Assembly (NCBI RefSeq): GCF_009910365.1
Contig: NZ_CP036423.1
Span: forward strand, 2,232,001 to 2,296,000
Source: Aequoribacter fuscus
Lineage (GTDB): Bacteria; Pseudomonadota; Gammaproteobacteria; Pseudomonadales; Halieaceae
Direction of reading: 5' to 3'
Length of the DNA: 64,000 nt
The notes under the pieces were generated by a model that saw nothing but the letters and a program-made list of their open reading frames with translations, did not search any database and was not told where the DNA came from. The number at the start of each line of letters is the position of its first letter. Positions within the stretch are counted from its first letter, which is position 1. Both the position numbers and the translations under genes were made by a program. This document shows positions 18,773 through 27,208 of the stretch, in pieces.

Positions 18773-19000
18773 ATGGACGCAAAGATCTTTAAATCTGGCA
18801 ACAGCCAAGCTGTCCGAATCCCCAAGGAATTTCGCTTCGATGTAAATGAGGTCGAGATATTCAAACGAGGTGAAGAATTGATTTTAAGGCCCAAAGCAAA
18901 AAACCTCAGTGTCGCGTTTGATCTCTTCAGCGAAATGCCTGACGATTTTATGGTCGACGGACGACAGGACGATAAGCCCCAAGAACGTGAGGGGCTCTAA
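18773..19000 (+). CDS. vapB: VapB-type antitoxin, AbrB/SpoVT fold (75 aa)
   Basis: The N-terminal swapped-hairpin DNA-binding motif is clear: AKIFKSGNSQAVRIPKEFRF and EVEIFKRGEELILRPK, typical of VapB/AbrB antitoxins. The acidic C-terminus (about 50-75, DLFSEMPDDFMVDGRQDD) would wrap the toxin. An AAAGG ribosome site lies eight bases before the ATG. The toxin gene begins two bases after the stop. Confidence 0.92.
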   Translation: MDAKIFKSGNSQAVRIPKEFRFDVNEVEIFKRGEELILRPKAKNLSVAFDLFSEMPDDFMVDGRQDDKPQEREGL

Positions 19001-19002
19001 AC

Positions 19003-19398
19003 GTGTATATGCTAGATACAAACATCTGCATTTACCTAATAAAACAACAGCCTGAAAGCGTACGAAAGAAATTTGAGTCTCTCGCCATCGGCTCTGTCAG
19101 TATGTCGCTCATCACATATGGCGAACTGAAATATGGAGCATTTCGGAGCAATAGTTCTTCAAAAGCGATTGCCGTGCTAGATCGATTGACAAGCTACATT
19201 CCGGTGCTATCAATGCATCAAGATGTGGCACTAGAATACGCAGAGATTAGAGCAGACTTAGCGAGTAAAGGAACGCCGATAGGCAATAACGACCTATGGA
19301 TCGCCGCCCACGCGCGCAGTTCACGTCACACACTGGTTACTAACAATCTAAAAGAGTTCAAGCGCGTAACGGGGCTTGAGGTCGAAAACTGGGTTTGA
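19003..19398 (+). CDS. vapC: VapC-type PIN-domain ribonuclease toxin (131 aa)
   Basis: A complete PIN domain with acidic residues D5 (MLDTNICIY), E41 (YGELKYGA), D97 (IGNNDLWIAAHA) and a TNNLKEF end. VapC toxins cleave tRNA or rRNA when VapB is degraded. The start is GTG two bases after vapB; an ATG two codons in would serve equally. No truncation is seen, so the module looks functional. Confidence 0.92.
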   Translation: MYMLDTNICIYLIKQQPESVRKKFESLAIGSVSMSLITYGELKYGAFRSNSSSKAIAVLDRLTSYIPVLSMHQDVALEYAEIRADLASKGTPIGNNDLWIAAHARSSRHTLVTNNLKEFKRVTGLEVENWV

Positions 19399-19444
19399 TA
19401 GAAACAGGCATATAAACCACCATTCCTAATTAACGATGTAGAGC

Positions 19445-19520
19445 AATCCAAGAACGTCCAAGACCTTTAAAAGCAAAAACCGCCAGAAGGCGGTTTTTGT
19501 GAATTTGGTCGGGACGGCAG
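19445..19520. repeat. Displaced partial copy of the tRNA-Pro repeat unit with terminator hairpin
   Basis: About 76 bp match the unit repeated at 20685-21642: the AACGTCCAAGACCT stretch, the hairpin with arms AAAAACCGCC and GGCGGTTTTT (19475-19498), and a TTGGTCGGGACGGCAG segment (19505-19520) identical to the 3' end of tRNA-Pro read on this strand. It lies 1.2 kb from the array, separated by the BrnT pair and a transposase remnant. Confidence 0.85.
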
Positions 19521-19600
19521 ATCATCACCAAACGGACATATGATCAGTTTTTCGCCCCCTAAGCCTCGCTCGCGATCGGCTCAATTGAGTCAAGAAGATC

Positions 19601-19936
19601 TCAATGCAAGGCCGTTAATGCAACTTCGGGAGCTTGATCCAAAACTTTTAAAAGGGCCTTTGCAGCGCCCGTCGGGCAGCGTTTTCCTTGCTCCCAATTG
19701 CGAATTGTTTCAAGTGATACATTTATCCGCTTAGCGAACTCTACCTGGCTAAACCCCAATTTTTTACGAACACGACGCGCAAATTTTGCAGCATCAAGCA
19801 TAGCCTCAGCCTCGTCTTGTAATTGCTGAGTTAGGATGTCTGCTTCGCAAGTCATATCGACGCGCTCAAAATCTATACGTCCAACCTGACTGGGCCGAGA
19901 TTTATCTAAATCAATCGTCATTTTTGCGCTCTTCAT
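19601..19936 (-). CDS. HTH (XRE/Cro-type) antitoxin partner of BrnT (111 aa)
   Basis: The C-terminal half holds a helix-turn-helix: FARRVRKKLGFSQVEFAKRINVSLETIRNWEQGKRCPTGAAKALLKVL (about residues 52-100), a Cro/XRE motif commonly found in antitoxins. The N-terminal 50 residues are acidic and probably contact the toxin. It overlaps the 3' end of the BrnT-like gene (starts at 19936, or at 19921 with MTIDLD), so the pair is translationally coupled. Classical BrnA antitoxins carry a ribbon-helix-helix domain; the HTH version is a known variant partner. Confidence 0.85.
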   Translation of the reverse strand: MKSAKMTIDLDKSRPSQVGRIDFERVDMTCEADILTQQLQDEAEAMLDAAKFARRVRKKLGFSQVEFAKRINVSLETIRNWEQGKRCPTGAAKALLKVLDQAPEVALTALH

Positions 19937-20192
19937 AGCGTTTAACCTCTTTTTGATTCGCCTTTCGTGCCGAAATCAGTCTTATCGATTGACCTCGGGG
20001 AGTGAACACCACAACAAATAATCGACCTTCTATGCAACCAATCACTTCATACCGCTCTTCACCGTAATTAAATCGCTCATCTTTTTGAACGATTCGATCA
20101 GAGTCGGCGAAAACATATGCGGCATACGCGAAGTCAAAGCCTCGCTCGATGAAACATTTATCGCTTTTGCGCTTGTCCCACTGGAATTCCAT
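19911..20192 (-). CDS. brnT: BrnT-family ribonuclease toxin (93 aa)
   Basis: The sequence follows the BrnT pattern: MEFQWDKRKSDKCFIERGFDF at the start, VFADSDRI, the Tyr/Glu-rich NYGEERYEVIG and the ending VVFTPRGQSIRLISARKANQKEVKRYEE. BrnT toxins are RelE-fold ribonucleases. The ATG at 20192 fits the family start; an in-frame TTG six codons upstream is less likely. The toxin precedes the antitoxin, as is usual for brnTA. Confidence 0.9.
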   Translation of the reverse strand: MEFQWDKRKSDKCFIERGFDFAYAAYVFADSDRIVQKDERFNYGEERYEVIGCIEGRLFVVVFTPRGQSIRLISARKANQKEVKRYEERKNDD

Positions 20193-20287
20193 TGACAAAG
20201 AGTAGTTCAATGGCCTACTTTATGCAAGTTTTGATTGGCGCACTCGCTCACTGCGGGTTGGATGGTATGATCAATCGAGCTTTTTGA

Positions 20288-20677
20288 ATGCCATCCCCCG
20301 TTAATGGTGTAGAGCCGTTCGATTCCCTCATTGAAGAATACAACAATGAGCGCCCCCATGAAGCGCTCAGCATGCGTTATCCAGGCGAGCTGTACACACC
20401 CTCGCCTCGAGTTTATCGACCACCTGAGCAGCCTTAATACCCATTTCACGATCGAACCGTTCAGGTCACTTATTGTGGGCGCATCTGTATCGGGGGCAGA
20501 AAAATCAACCTAACTCGCGCTTTGGCCGGACAATTTGTGGGAATTCGTGAGGTTGCTGACAAAATATGGCTAGTCAGCTTCATGGATTATGACTTAGGAT
20601 TCTTTGATGAGGAGCAGGTGCGGCTAGAGCCAGCACCTAATCCTTTCGAGACAAAAGTGTTACCCATGTGTCCGGTA
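20288..20677 (+). pseudogene. IS481-type transposase, C-terminal remnant
   Basis: In one reading frame the DNA encodes the typical end of an IS481-family DDE transposase: EYNNERPHEALSMRYPGELY, then PSPRVYRPPEQP, an in-frame TAA at 20435-20437, then YPFHDRTVQV, GGRKINLTRALAGQFVG, WLVSFMDYDLGFFDE and a terminal PMCPV. The catalytic core and N-terminal HTH are absent (frame stops at 20285) and the natural stop is lost into the adjacent repeat array. It is a decayed, immobile fragment showing that this spot has taken insertions. Confidence 0.82.
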
Positions 20678-20684
20678 TGCACCT

Positions 20685-21642
20685 TTGTGAATATGGTAGG
20701 GACGGCAGGGTGAACTGGGGTTTCGAGCCGCAACGCGGCGAGCCAGTGAACGCCCGAAAGCTATGCTTGAGGGCCGGGAATCCAACGTCCAAGACCTGTA
20801 AAAGCAAAAACCGCCAGAAGGCGGTTTTTGTGAATAGGGTCGGGAGGGCAGGGTGAACTGGGGTTTCGAGCCGCAACGCGGCGAGCCAGTGAACGCCCGA
20901 AAGCTATGCTTGAGGGCCGGGAATCCAACGTCCAAGACCTGTAAAAGCAAAAACCGCCAGAAGGCGGTTTTTGTGAATAGGGTCGGGAGGGCAGGGTGAA
21001 CTGGGGTTTCGAGCCGCAACGCGGCGAGCCAGTGAACGCCCGAAAGCTATGCTTGAGGGCCGGGAATCCAACGTCCAAGACCTGTAAAAGCAAAAACCGC
21101 CAGAAGGCGGTTTTTGCTGAATATGGTCGGGACGGCAGGGTGAACTGGGGTTTCGAGCCGCAAAGCGGCGAGCCAGTGAACGCCCGAAAGCTATGCTTGA
21201 GGGCCGGGAATCCAACGTCCAAGACCTGTAAAAGCAAAAACCGCCAGAAGGCGGTTTTTGCGAATATGGTCGGGACGGCAGGGTGAACTGGGGTTTCGAG
21301 CCGCAACGCGGCGAGCCAGTGAACGCCCGAAAGCTATGCTTGAGGGCCGGGAATCCAACGTCCAAGACCTGTAAAAGCAAAAACCGCCAAAAGGCGGTTT
21401 TTGCTGAATATGGTCGGGACGGCAGGGTGAACTGGGGTTTCGAGCCGCAACGCGGCGAGCCAGTGAACGCCCGAAAGCTATGCTTGAGGGCCGGGAATCC
21501 AACGTCCAAGACCTGTAAAAGCAAAAACCGCCAAAAGGCGGTTTTTGCTGAATATGGTCGGGACGGCAGGGTGAACTGGGGTTTCGAGCCGCAACGCGGC
21601 GAGCCAGTGAACGCCCGAAAGCTATGCTTGAGGGCCGGGAAT
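20685..21642. repeat. Tandem array of seven 143/144-bp units downstream of tRNA-Pro
   Basis: Using TGAACTGGGG as a marker, units begin at 20711, 20854, 20997, 21141, 21284, 21428 and 21572; spacing is 143 or 144 bp and units are nearly identical. Read on the minus strand, each unit has a copy of the tRNA-Pro 3' end (CTGCCGTCCCGACC), a bidirectional hairpin (arms AAAAACCGCC/GGCGGTTTTT; left arms start at 20806, 20949, 21092, 21236, 21379, 21523), and an 80-bp GC-rich structured segment. The last unit, next to the tRNA, lacks the hairpin. The tRNA-like segment is best preserved in the tRNA-proximal copies and altered in distal ones (TAGGGACGG, CGGGAGGG). It resembles the E. coli tyrT/rtT repeat arrangement. 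Open frames running through it on both strands are by-products of repetition. Confidence 0.93.
20711..20777 (+). ncRNA. Structured element inside the repeat unit (representative first copy)
   Basis: Nested stems: outer ACTGG (20714-20718) with CCAGT (20743-20747), inner GCCGC (20727-20731) with GCGGC (20735-20739), then a second hairpin GCCC-GA-AAGC-TAT-GCTT-GA-GGGC (20752-20774) whose internal loop is a tandem GA/GA on this strand. A relative beside tRNA-Asn (34246-34320) keeps the stems with compensatory changes. Whether it acts as RNA or as a DNA repeat is unknown. Confidence 0.5.
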
Positions 21643-21675
21643 CGTGCCGCACTCAGTGGTCCGGCATTGTGAAAT

Positions 21676-21755
<80 letters not shown>

Positions 21756-21761
21756 TTTTGC

Positions 21762-21820
21762 GCCTGCACACCACAATGTGGTGCGACTTTTTACAACAAC
21801 CAGGGCTGCGCCACGCCCCG
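21762..21820 (-). pseudogene. Decayed partial tRNA-Pro copy in the leader of tRNA-Pro
   Basis: On the minus strand, 21820 downward reads CGGGGCGTGGCGCAGCC then CTGGT, matching the first 22 nt of the intact tRNA-Pro (CGGGGCGTAGCGCAGCC, TGGT). After an unrelated 14-nt stretch it continues GCACCACATTGTGGTG, like the anticodon arm but lacking the anticodon loop. It is not functional and sits where a tRNA would start relative to the promoter, suggesting an old tandem duplication. Confidence 0.7.
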
Positions 21821-21830
21821 TGAGGCCGCG

Positions 21831-21836
21831 ATTATA
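21831..21836 (-). promoter_or_regulatory. -10 box of the tRNA-Pro promoter
   Basis: The minus strand has a perfect TATAAT followed by a GC-rich stretch (CGCGGCC), the discriminator type seen in stringently controlled stable-RNA promoters. The -35 region is poor (CTGGTA-like). It lies 10 bp before the decayed tRNA copy. Confidence 0.6.
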
Positions 21837-21860
21837 CGCAATCAAAAAAAATTTACCAGC

Positions 21861-22223
21861 CTAATTGTCGGCTTCCAGCAGATCCAATACGTCTTCAAGA
21901 GAGACGATTAATTCTCGCAACTCGTCAGCCGTCATGACACCGAGCTGATCCTCGGTTGATTCGGTAATGCGCTGACGTGCTCCACCAATTGTGTACCCTT
22001 GCTCGTAAAGCAACGAGCGAATCTGACGAATCAACACGACATCGGCATGCTGATAGTATCGACGATTTCCACGACGCTTTACTGGCGCTAACGTTGGGAA
22101 CTCCTGCTCCCAGTAGCGCAGCACGTGTGGTTTAACCAGGCATAAATCAGAGACTTCGCCGATCGTGAAATAGCGTTTGCTGGGGATGGGTGGCAATTCG
22201 CCGTTGTTACTCGGTTCCAGCAT
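21861..22223 (-). CDS. MerR-family transcriptional regulator next to ihfA (120 aa)
   Basis: MerR helix-turn-helix: [42 protein letters not shown] (about 16-58), followed by a dimerisation helix and acidic C-terminus. No effector-binding domain or metal cysteines are present. A MerR gene of this size directly after ihfA is a conserved arrangement in many gammaproteobacteria. The ATG at 22223 gives MLEPSNN and lies 17 bases inside the 3' end of ihfA; a GTG four codons upstream is possible. It is the last gene of the translation operon. Confidence 0.9.
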   Translation of the reverse strand: MLEPSNNGELPPIPSKRYFTIGEVSDLCLVKPHVLRYWEQEFPTLAPVKRRGNRRYYQHADVVLIRQIRSLLYEQGYTIGGARQRITESTEDQLGVMTADELRELIVSLEDVLDLLEADN

Positions 22224-22506
22224 ACTTCTCCACACGTGCCTTCAATTTCTGCCCTGGCTTGAACGTCACTACCCTGCGAGGCGAGATTGGGATCTCTTCA
22301 CCCGTTTTGGGATTGCGTCCTGGGCGCTCGCCCTTATCTCTCAATTCAAAATTACCAAAGCCCGACAGTTTAACCTGTTCATTGCTTTCTAAACTTGCGC
22401 GGATCTCCTCGAAGAACATCTCGACGATCTCTTTGGCCTCGCGCTTGTTCAGGCCAAGCTCTTCAAACAACATATCGGCCATGTCAGATTTAGTTAAGGC
22501 TGTCAT
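22207..22506 (-). CDS. ihfA: Integration host factor subunit alpha (99 aa)
   Basis: IHF is a DNA-bending heterodimer used in recombination, replication and transcription. The protein has the family start [38 protein letters not shown], the core [14 protein letters not shown] and the DNA-intercalating arm [27 protein letters not shown] with the key Pro. Length matches IhfA. It follows pheT by 13 bp, as in E. coli. Confidence 0.97.
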   Translation of the reverse strand: MTALTKSDMADMLFEELGLNKREAKEIVEMFFEEIRASLESNEQVKLSGFGNFELRDKGERPGRNPKTGEEIPISPRRVVTFKPGQKLKARVEKYAGTE

Positions 22507-22519
22507 TCAGTTCTACGCT

Positions 22520-24889
22520 CTAACGCAGTTCAGCTTGGTAAGTTTCTTTCAATGATTCAACAACTTGCGCCATTGCATCATTAACGTCGGAATCGCTTAG
22601 GGTGCGTGATTGATCACCCAAAGTCAAACCCATTGCGACACTTTTTTGACCTTCGGGTACACCCTGCCCTTGATAAATATCAAACACAAAAACCTCTTTA
22701 CCCAACATGCCTAGCGCAGCTTTGGCGGAAGCCGTTAAGTCACCCACTTTCACAGCGGCATCAACGACTACCGCCAAGTCACGGCGCACCTCAGGGAATT
22801 TTGAGACGGACGCAAATTGAGCGATATCAGCGTTGGATAAGACATCTCGATCCAATTCAGCAACATAAACGGCTTGCGACAATCCCAATATCTTTTGAGT
22901 CTGTGGATGAATCTTTCCGACGTAGCCTACGATCGCGCCATCCACCAATACGTCAGCAGTTTGGCCTGGATGTAGGCCTTGATGCTCGGCGGGCAGGTAG
23001 GTCGCATGCCTAATACCCAATTGATTCAACAGGGCTTCTACCTCACCTTTCAGGTCGTAGAAGTCAATATTCCCCGATCGGTTACCCATACGTTCCAATT
23101 CGGCTTTACCGCTCAGCAAAATGGCGACTTTGGCTTTCTGGGGATAACCCTCACCCGCAGTGAAGGTTAGACCTTGCTCGAAGATCCGCACGCGGCTTTG
23201 TTGACGATTGATGTTGGTGATTGCTGTCGCAACCAGACTTGGCACCAGACTTGGGCGCATAACCGACAAATCTTCGCTGATTGGATTCTTCAGCGTAACG
23301 CATTGCTTGATGTCAGCAAATTGCGCAGCGAGTTTGGGGTCAACAAAGCTATACGTGATCACTTCGCGCAAATCGCGCGACGCAAGATAACGACGAATCC
23401 GTGACGGCGACACCGCTTTTTCGGGACGCACGGGCATCTCAAGACTTGCCACAATCTTACTGACTGGAAGCTTGTTGTAGCCATAGACGCGGGCAACCTC
23501 CTCGACCAAATCGGCTTCGATACTGATATCAAAACGCCAAGATGGCACCGAGCAAGACCAACCGTCGCTGGTTTCGTTAACACCAAAACCCAAACCACTC
23601 AGAATGTGGCTGACTTCGGCCTTTGGAATTTCAAGACCAAGCGCTCGACTCAGGCTCGCCTGCGATAGCGACACATCGCTGCGATCGGGCAAATCGCTCT
23701 GGGACCGGACCATGGTCACAGGTCCAGCGTGACCACCCGCAATTTCAACAATTAACTGCGTGGCACGATCCAAAGCCAGTTCCGCCAATTCAAAATCAAC
23801 ACCGCGCTCATAGCGGTGGGAGGCGTCTGTATGCATACCCTGCTTACGTGCCTGGCCAGCCAGCGCGCGCGGCGTAAAAAAGGCAGATTCTAGAACCACG
23901 GCGCGAGTCTCGCTGCTCACCGCACTTCGCTGGCCGCCCATGACGCCCGCAAAAGCAATGGGGCCAGCTTGATCAGTAATTAACAGTGCATCCTCAGGCA
24001 GACTGATCTCTTTACCATCCAGCAACATCATAGACTCTTGTGGCTGAGCCATGCGTACGACGATTGGACCATTCAGCTTGTCAGCATCAAAGGCGTGCAT
24101 CGGCTGACCTAATTCCAACATCACAAAATTAGTCACATCCACCAAAGGGTCTTTAGAGCGCAAACCGCAGCGACGCAGTCGCTCCTGCAGCCATAAGGGT
24201 GATTCAAGGGTATTATCAACCCCTTCTATAACACGAGCGGCATACACGGGGCAGGCCTCAGTCGCTACCACGTCAACACCGATTTGAGTTGAAGCTTCGG
24301 TGCTGACCGATGCCCAGGTTGGTTCTTGCAGTTCGACACCGGTCAATACGGAGACTTCGCGAGCAATACCGCGAACACTTAAGCAATCGGCTCTGTTGGG
24401 CGTTAACCCGATTTCGATGCTGTTGTCGTCTAAGCCTAGGTAATCCCGTAAATCAGTGCCTACCGGCGCGTCTTCGGGTAACTCCATTAAACCATCAGAT
24501 GCTTCGGAGAGTTCTAACTCAGCCTCGGCACACAACATTCCAAAGGATTCGACACCGCGAAGCTTACTTTTTCTAATTTTAAAGTCGCCTGGGAGGACCG
24601 CTCCAACCAAAGCAACAGGCGCTTTTAGCCCCACTCGAGCGTTTGGCGCCCCGCACACAATTTGTAAGGGCTCAGCCTCACCTACATTCACCTTGCAAAC
24701 ACGCAGCTTATCGGCATCGGGATGTTGCTGCGCGTCAACAATCTCGCCAACAACTACCGATGAAAACGCACCCGCTACAGGCTCGATCGCATCCACCTCA
24801 AGGCCAGCCATCGTAATTTGATGCGCTAAATCTTCCGTCGCCAGGGTGTGAGGCACCCATTCTTTAAGCCACTGTTCACTAATTTTCAT
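22520..24889 (-). CDS. pheT: Phenylalanyl-tRNA synthetase beta subunit (789 aa)
   Basis: PheT pairs with PheS in the (alpha-beta)2 enzyme that charges tRNA-Phe. Domains in order: N-terminal EMAP/tRNA-binding domain (about 39-150), B3/B4 editing domain (about 210-370), B5 domain (about 400-470), catalytic-like core and C-terminal ferredoxin-fold anticodon-binding domain (about 695-788: SKFPEVRRDLAVVVD at its start). Length is normal. It follows pheS by 11 bp with an AAGGAGATACCCC ribosome site. Confidence 0.98.
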   Translation of the reverse strand: MKISEQWLKEWVPHTLATEDLAHQITMAGLEVDAIEPVAGAFSSVVVGEIVDAQQHPDADKLRVCKVNVGEAEPLQIVCGAPNARVGLKAPVALVGAVLPGDFKIRKSKLRGVESFGMLCAEAELELSEASDGLMELPEDAPVGTDLRDYLGLDDNSIEIGLTPNRADCLSVRGIAREVSVLTGVELQEPTWASVSTEASTQIGVDVVATEACPVYAARVIEGVDNTLESPLWLQERLRRCGLRSKDPLVDVTNFVMLELGQPMHAFDADKLNGPIVVRMAQPQESMMLLDGKEISLPEDALLITDQAGPIAFAGVMGGQRSAVSSETRAVVLESAFFTPRALAGQARKQGMHTDASHRYERGVDFELAELALDRATQLIVEIAGGHAGPVTMVRSQSDLPDRSDVSLSQASLSRALGLEIPKAEVSHILSGLGFGVNETSDGWSCSVPSWRFDISIEADLVEEVARVYGYNKLPVSKIVASLEMPVRPEKAVSPSRIRRYLASRDLREVITYSFVDPKLAAQFADIKQCVTLKNPISEDLSVMRPSLVPSLVATAITNINRQQSRVRIFEQGLTFTAGEGYPQKAKVAILLSGKAELERMGNRSGNIDFYDLKGEVEALLNQLGIRHATYLPAEHQGLHPGQTADVLVDGAIVGYVGKIHPQTQKILGLSQAVYVAELDRDVLSNADIAQFASVSKFPEVRRDLAVVVDAAVKVGDLTASAKAALGMLGKEVFVFDIYQGQGVPEGQKSVAMGLTLGDQSRTLSDSDVNDAMAQVVESLKETYQAELR

Positions 24890-24900
24890 GGGGTATCTCC

Positions 24901-25917
<1,017 letters not shown>

Positions 25918-25973
25918 TTAATTTTCATTCCCCGATTGCCACACCCAGCCGGTGAGGCAAACATTTAACGCAA

Positions 25974-26005
25974 TAAAAAGGGGAAAGAGTCTGACCCTTT
26001 CCCCT
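25974..26005 (-). terminator. Intrinsic terminator or attenuator between rplT and pheS
   Basis: On the minus strand, arms AGGGGAAAG and CTTTCCCCT (25979-25987 and 25997-26005) form a 9-bp stem with a 9-nt loop, followed directly by TTTTT. A second hairpin, TGCCGC/GCGGCA, precedes it in the same leader. In E. coli pheST is preceded by a terminator controlled by the Phe-rich pheL leader peptide; no Phe-rich leader peptide is visible here. Confidence 0.8.
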
Positions 26006-26044
26006 CTCGTTGCCGCACACAGGCGGCACGGGCCCTGTGGGCGC

Positions 26045-26401
26045 TTAGGCTAAGGCAGACTTTGCTTGCTCAACCACAGCGGCAAAACCCGCTTTGTCAT
26101 GCACGGCCAAATCGGCGAGTACACGACGATCTAAACCGATATTTGCTTTCTTCAAGCCGTTGATCAGCTGGCTGTAAGTCACACCATTAGCACGTGATTG
26201 TGCATTGATACGAGTAATCCACAAAGCGCGGAACTGACGCTTACGCTGACGACGGTCACGGTAAGCGTACTGACCTGCTTTGATAACAGCCTGTTTAGCA
26301 ACACGGAAAATACGACTACGAGCGCCGTAGTAACCTTTTGCTTGCTTCAAGATTTTCTTGTGACGACGGTGTGCGGTCACACCTCTTTTTACACGTGGCA
26401 T
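26045..26401 (-). CDS. rplT: 50S ribosomal protein L20 (118 aa)
   Basis: A highly basic protein with the universal L20 sequence: [24 protein letters not shown], then [12 protein letters not shown] and [22 protein letters not shown]. It binds 23S rRNA early in 50S assembly and in many bacteria represses the rpmI-rplT mRNA. It follows rpmI by 19 bp. Confidence 0.98.
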   Translation of the reverse strand: MPRVKRGVTAHRRHKKILKQAKGYYGARSRIFRVAKQAVIKAGQYAYRDRRQRKRQFRALWITRINAQSRANGVTYSQLINGLKKANIGLDRRVLADLAVHDKAGFAAVVEQAKSALA

Positions 26402-26420
26402 TGATTAATCCTCCTATGAC

Positions 26421-26615
26421 CTAGTTAGCACGCAACATTTTATCCACTAGGGCTTTATCGGCCTTGTGGATCATGGACGTACCACGCAGCTGACGCTTAC
26501 GCTTTGTGGTCATTTTGGTGAGGATGTGGCTTTTATAAGCGCTTTTACGCTTGTAACCACCCGCTGTTTTCTTGAACCGCTTAGCGGCACCACTGTGAAT
26601 TTTTACCTTAGGCAT
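26421..26615 (-). CDS. rpmI: 50S ribosomal protein L35 (64 aa)
   Basis: L35 begins [20 protein letters not shown] and ends in [12 protein letters not shown], the family norm of about 64 residues. A longer reading frame upstream (to 26648) exists, but the ATG at 26615 matches the conserved start and has a GGAG ribosome site. It sits between infC and rplT. Confidence 0.97.
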   Translation of the reverse strand: MPKVKIHSGAAKRFKKTAGGYKRKSAYKSHILTKMTTKRKRQLRGTSMIHKADKALVDKMLRAN

Positions 26616-26670
26616 ATTGTGATCTCCACATTGCTCATACAAAGACAAGAGTTAGGGCATTCACGGGCCA

Positions 26671-27207
26671 CTAACCCCGTTTCTTGGGCGCCAGCACCAT
26701 AGTTAACTGACGACCTTCCATCTTGGGGAACTGTTCTACGCTTCCCCACTCGGCCAAATCTGCTTCGATACGACGAAGTAATTCAATACCGATTTCCTGG
26801 TGAGCCATTTCACGACCACGAAAACGTAGCGTTACCTTGGCTTTATCACCGTTTTCCAAAAAGCGCACCAGAGCTTTTAACTTGATCTGGTAATCGCCTA
26901 TGTCCGTGCCCGGACGAAACTTCATTTCTTTGACTTGAGTACGCTTCTGTTTCTTACGCTGCGCCGCTTTCTGCTTCTTGGCTTCGAAAACGTGCTTCCC
27001 GTAATCCATGATCTTACAGACCGCTGGATCAGAGTCGGCAATTTGAACCAAATCCAAAGTCGCCGCTTCGGCCGCTGCTAGAGCTTCTGCTAAGGTTACG
27101 ATACCGACTTGCGAACCATCTGCCCCAATCAGTCGAACAGGGTCTGCCGTAATTTGATCGTTTGTGAGCGCTTTTTTCGACTTGCGCTTTTCGTTTTCGT
27201 TGTTAAT
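26671..27207 (-). CDS. infC: Translation initiation factor IF-3 (178 aa), AUU start
   Basis: IF-3 binds the 30S subunit and checks start-codon/initiator-tRNA pairing. The N-domain ([23 protein letters not shown]) and C-domain ([45 protein letters not shown]) are complete. No ATG fits the conserved N-terminus. The start is ATT at 27205-27207 (minus), giving [12 protein letters not shown], with GGAG seven bases upstream. A rare AUU start is the known device by which IF-3 represses its own translation in E. coli. The ATT is one base after the thrS TAG stop. Confidence 0.93.
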   Translation of the reverse strand: MNNENEKRKSKKALTNDQITADPVRLIGADGSQVGIVTLAEALAAAEAATLDLVQIADSDPAVCKIMDYGKHVFEAKKQKAAQRKKQKRTQVKEMKFRPGTDIGDYQIKLKALVRFLENGDKAKVTLRFRGREMAHQEIGIELLRRIEADLAEWGSVEQFPKMEGRQLTMVLAPKKRG

Positions 27208-27208
27208 C

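Noticed and set aside
20685-21642. CRISPR array
   Set aside because: Units are 143/144 bp and nearly identical throughout, with no short repeat and variable spacer pattern; no cas genes nearby.
25918-26044. pheL-like leader peptide
   Set aside because: No start codon followed by a Phe-rich short frame is present on the minus strand.
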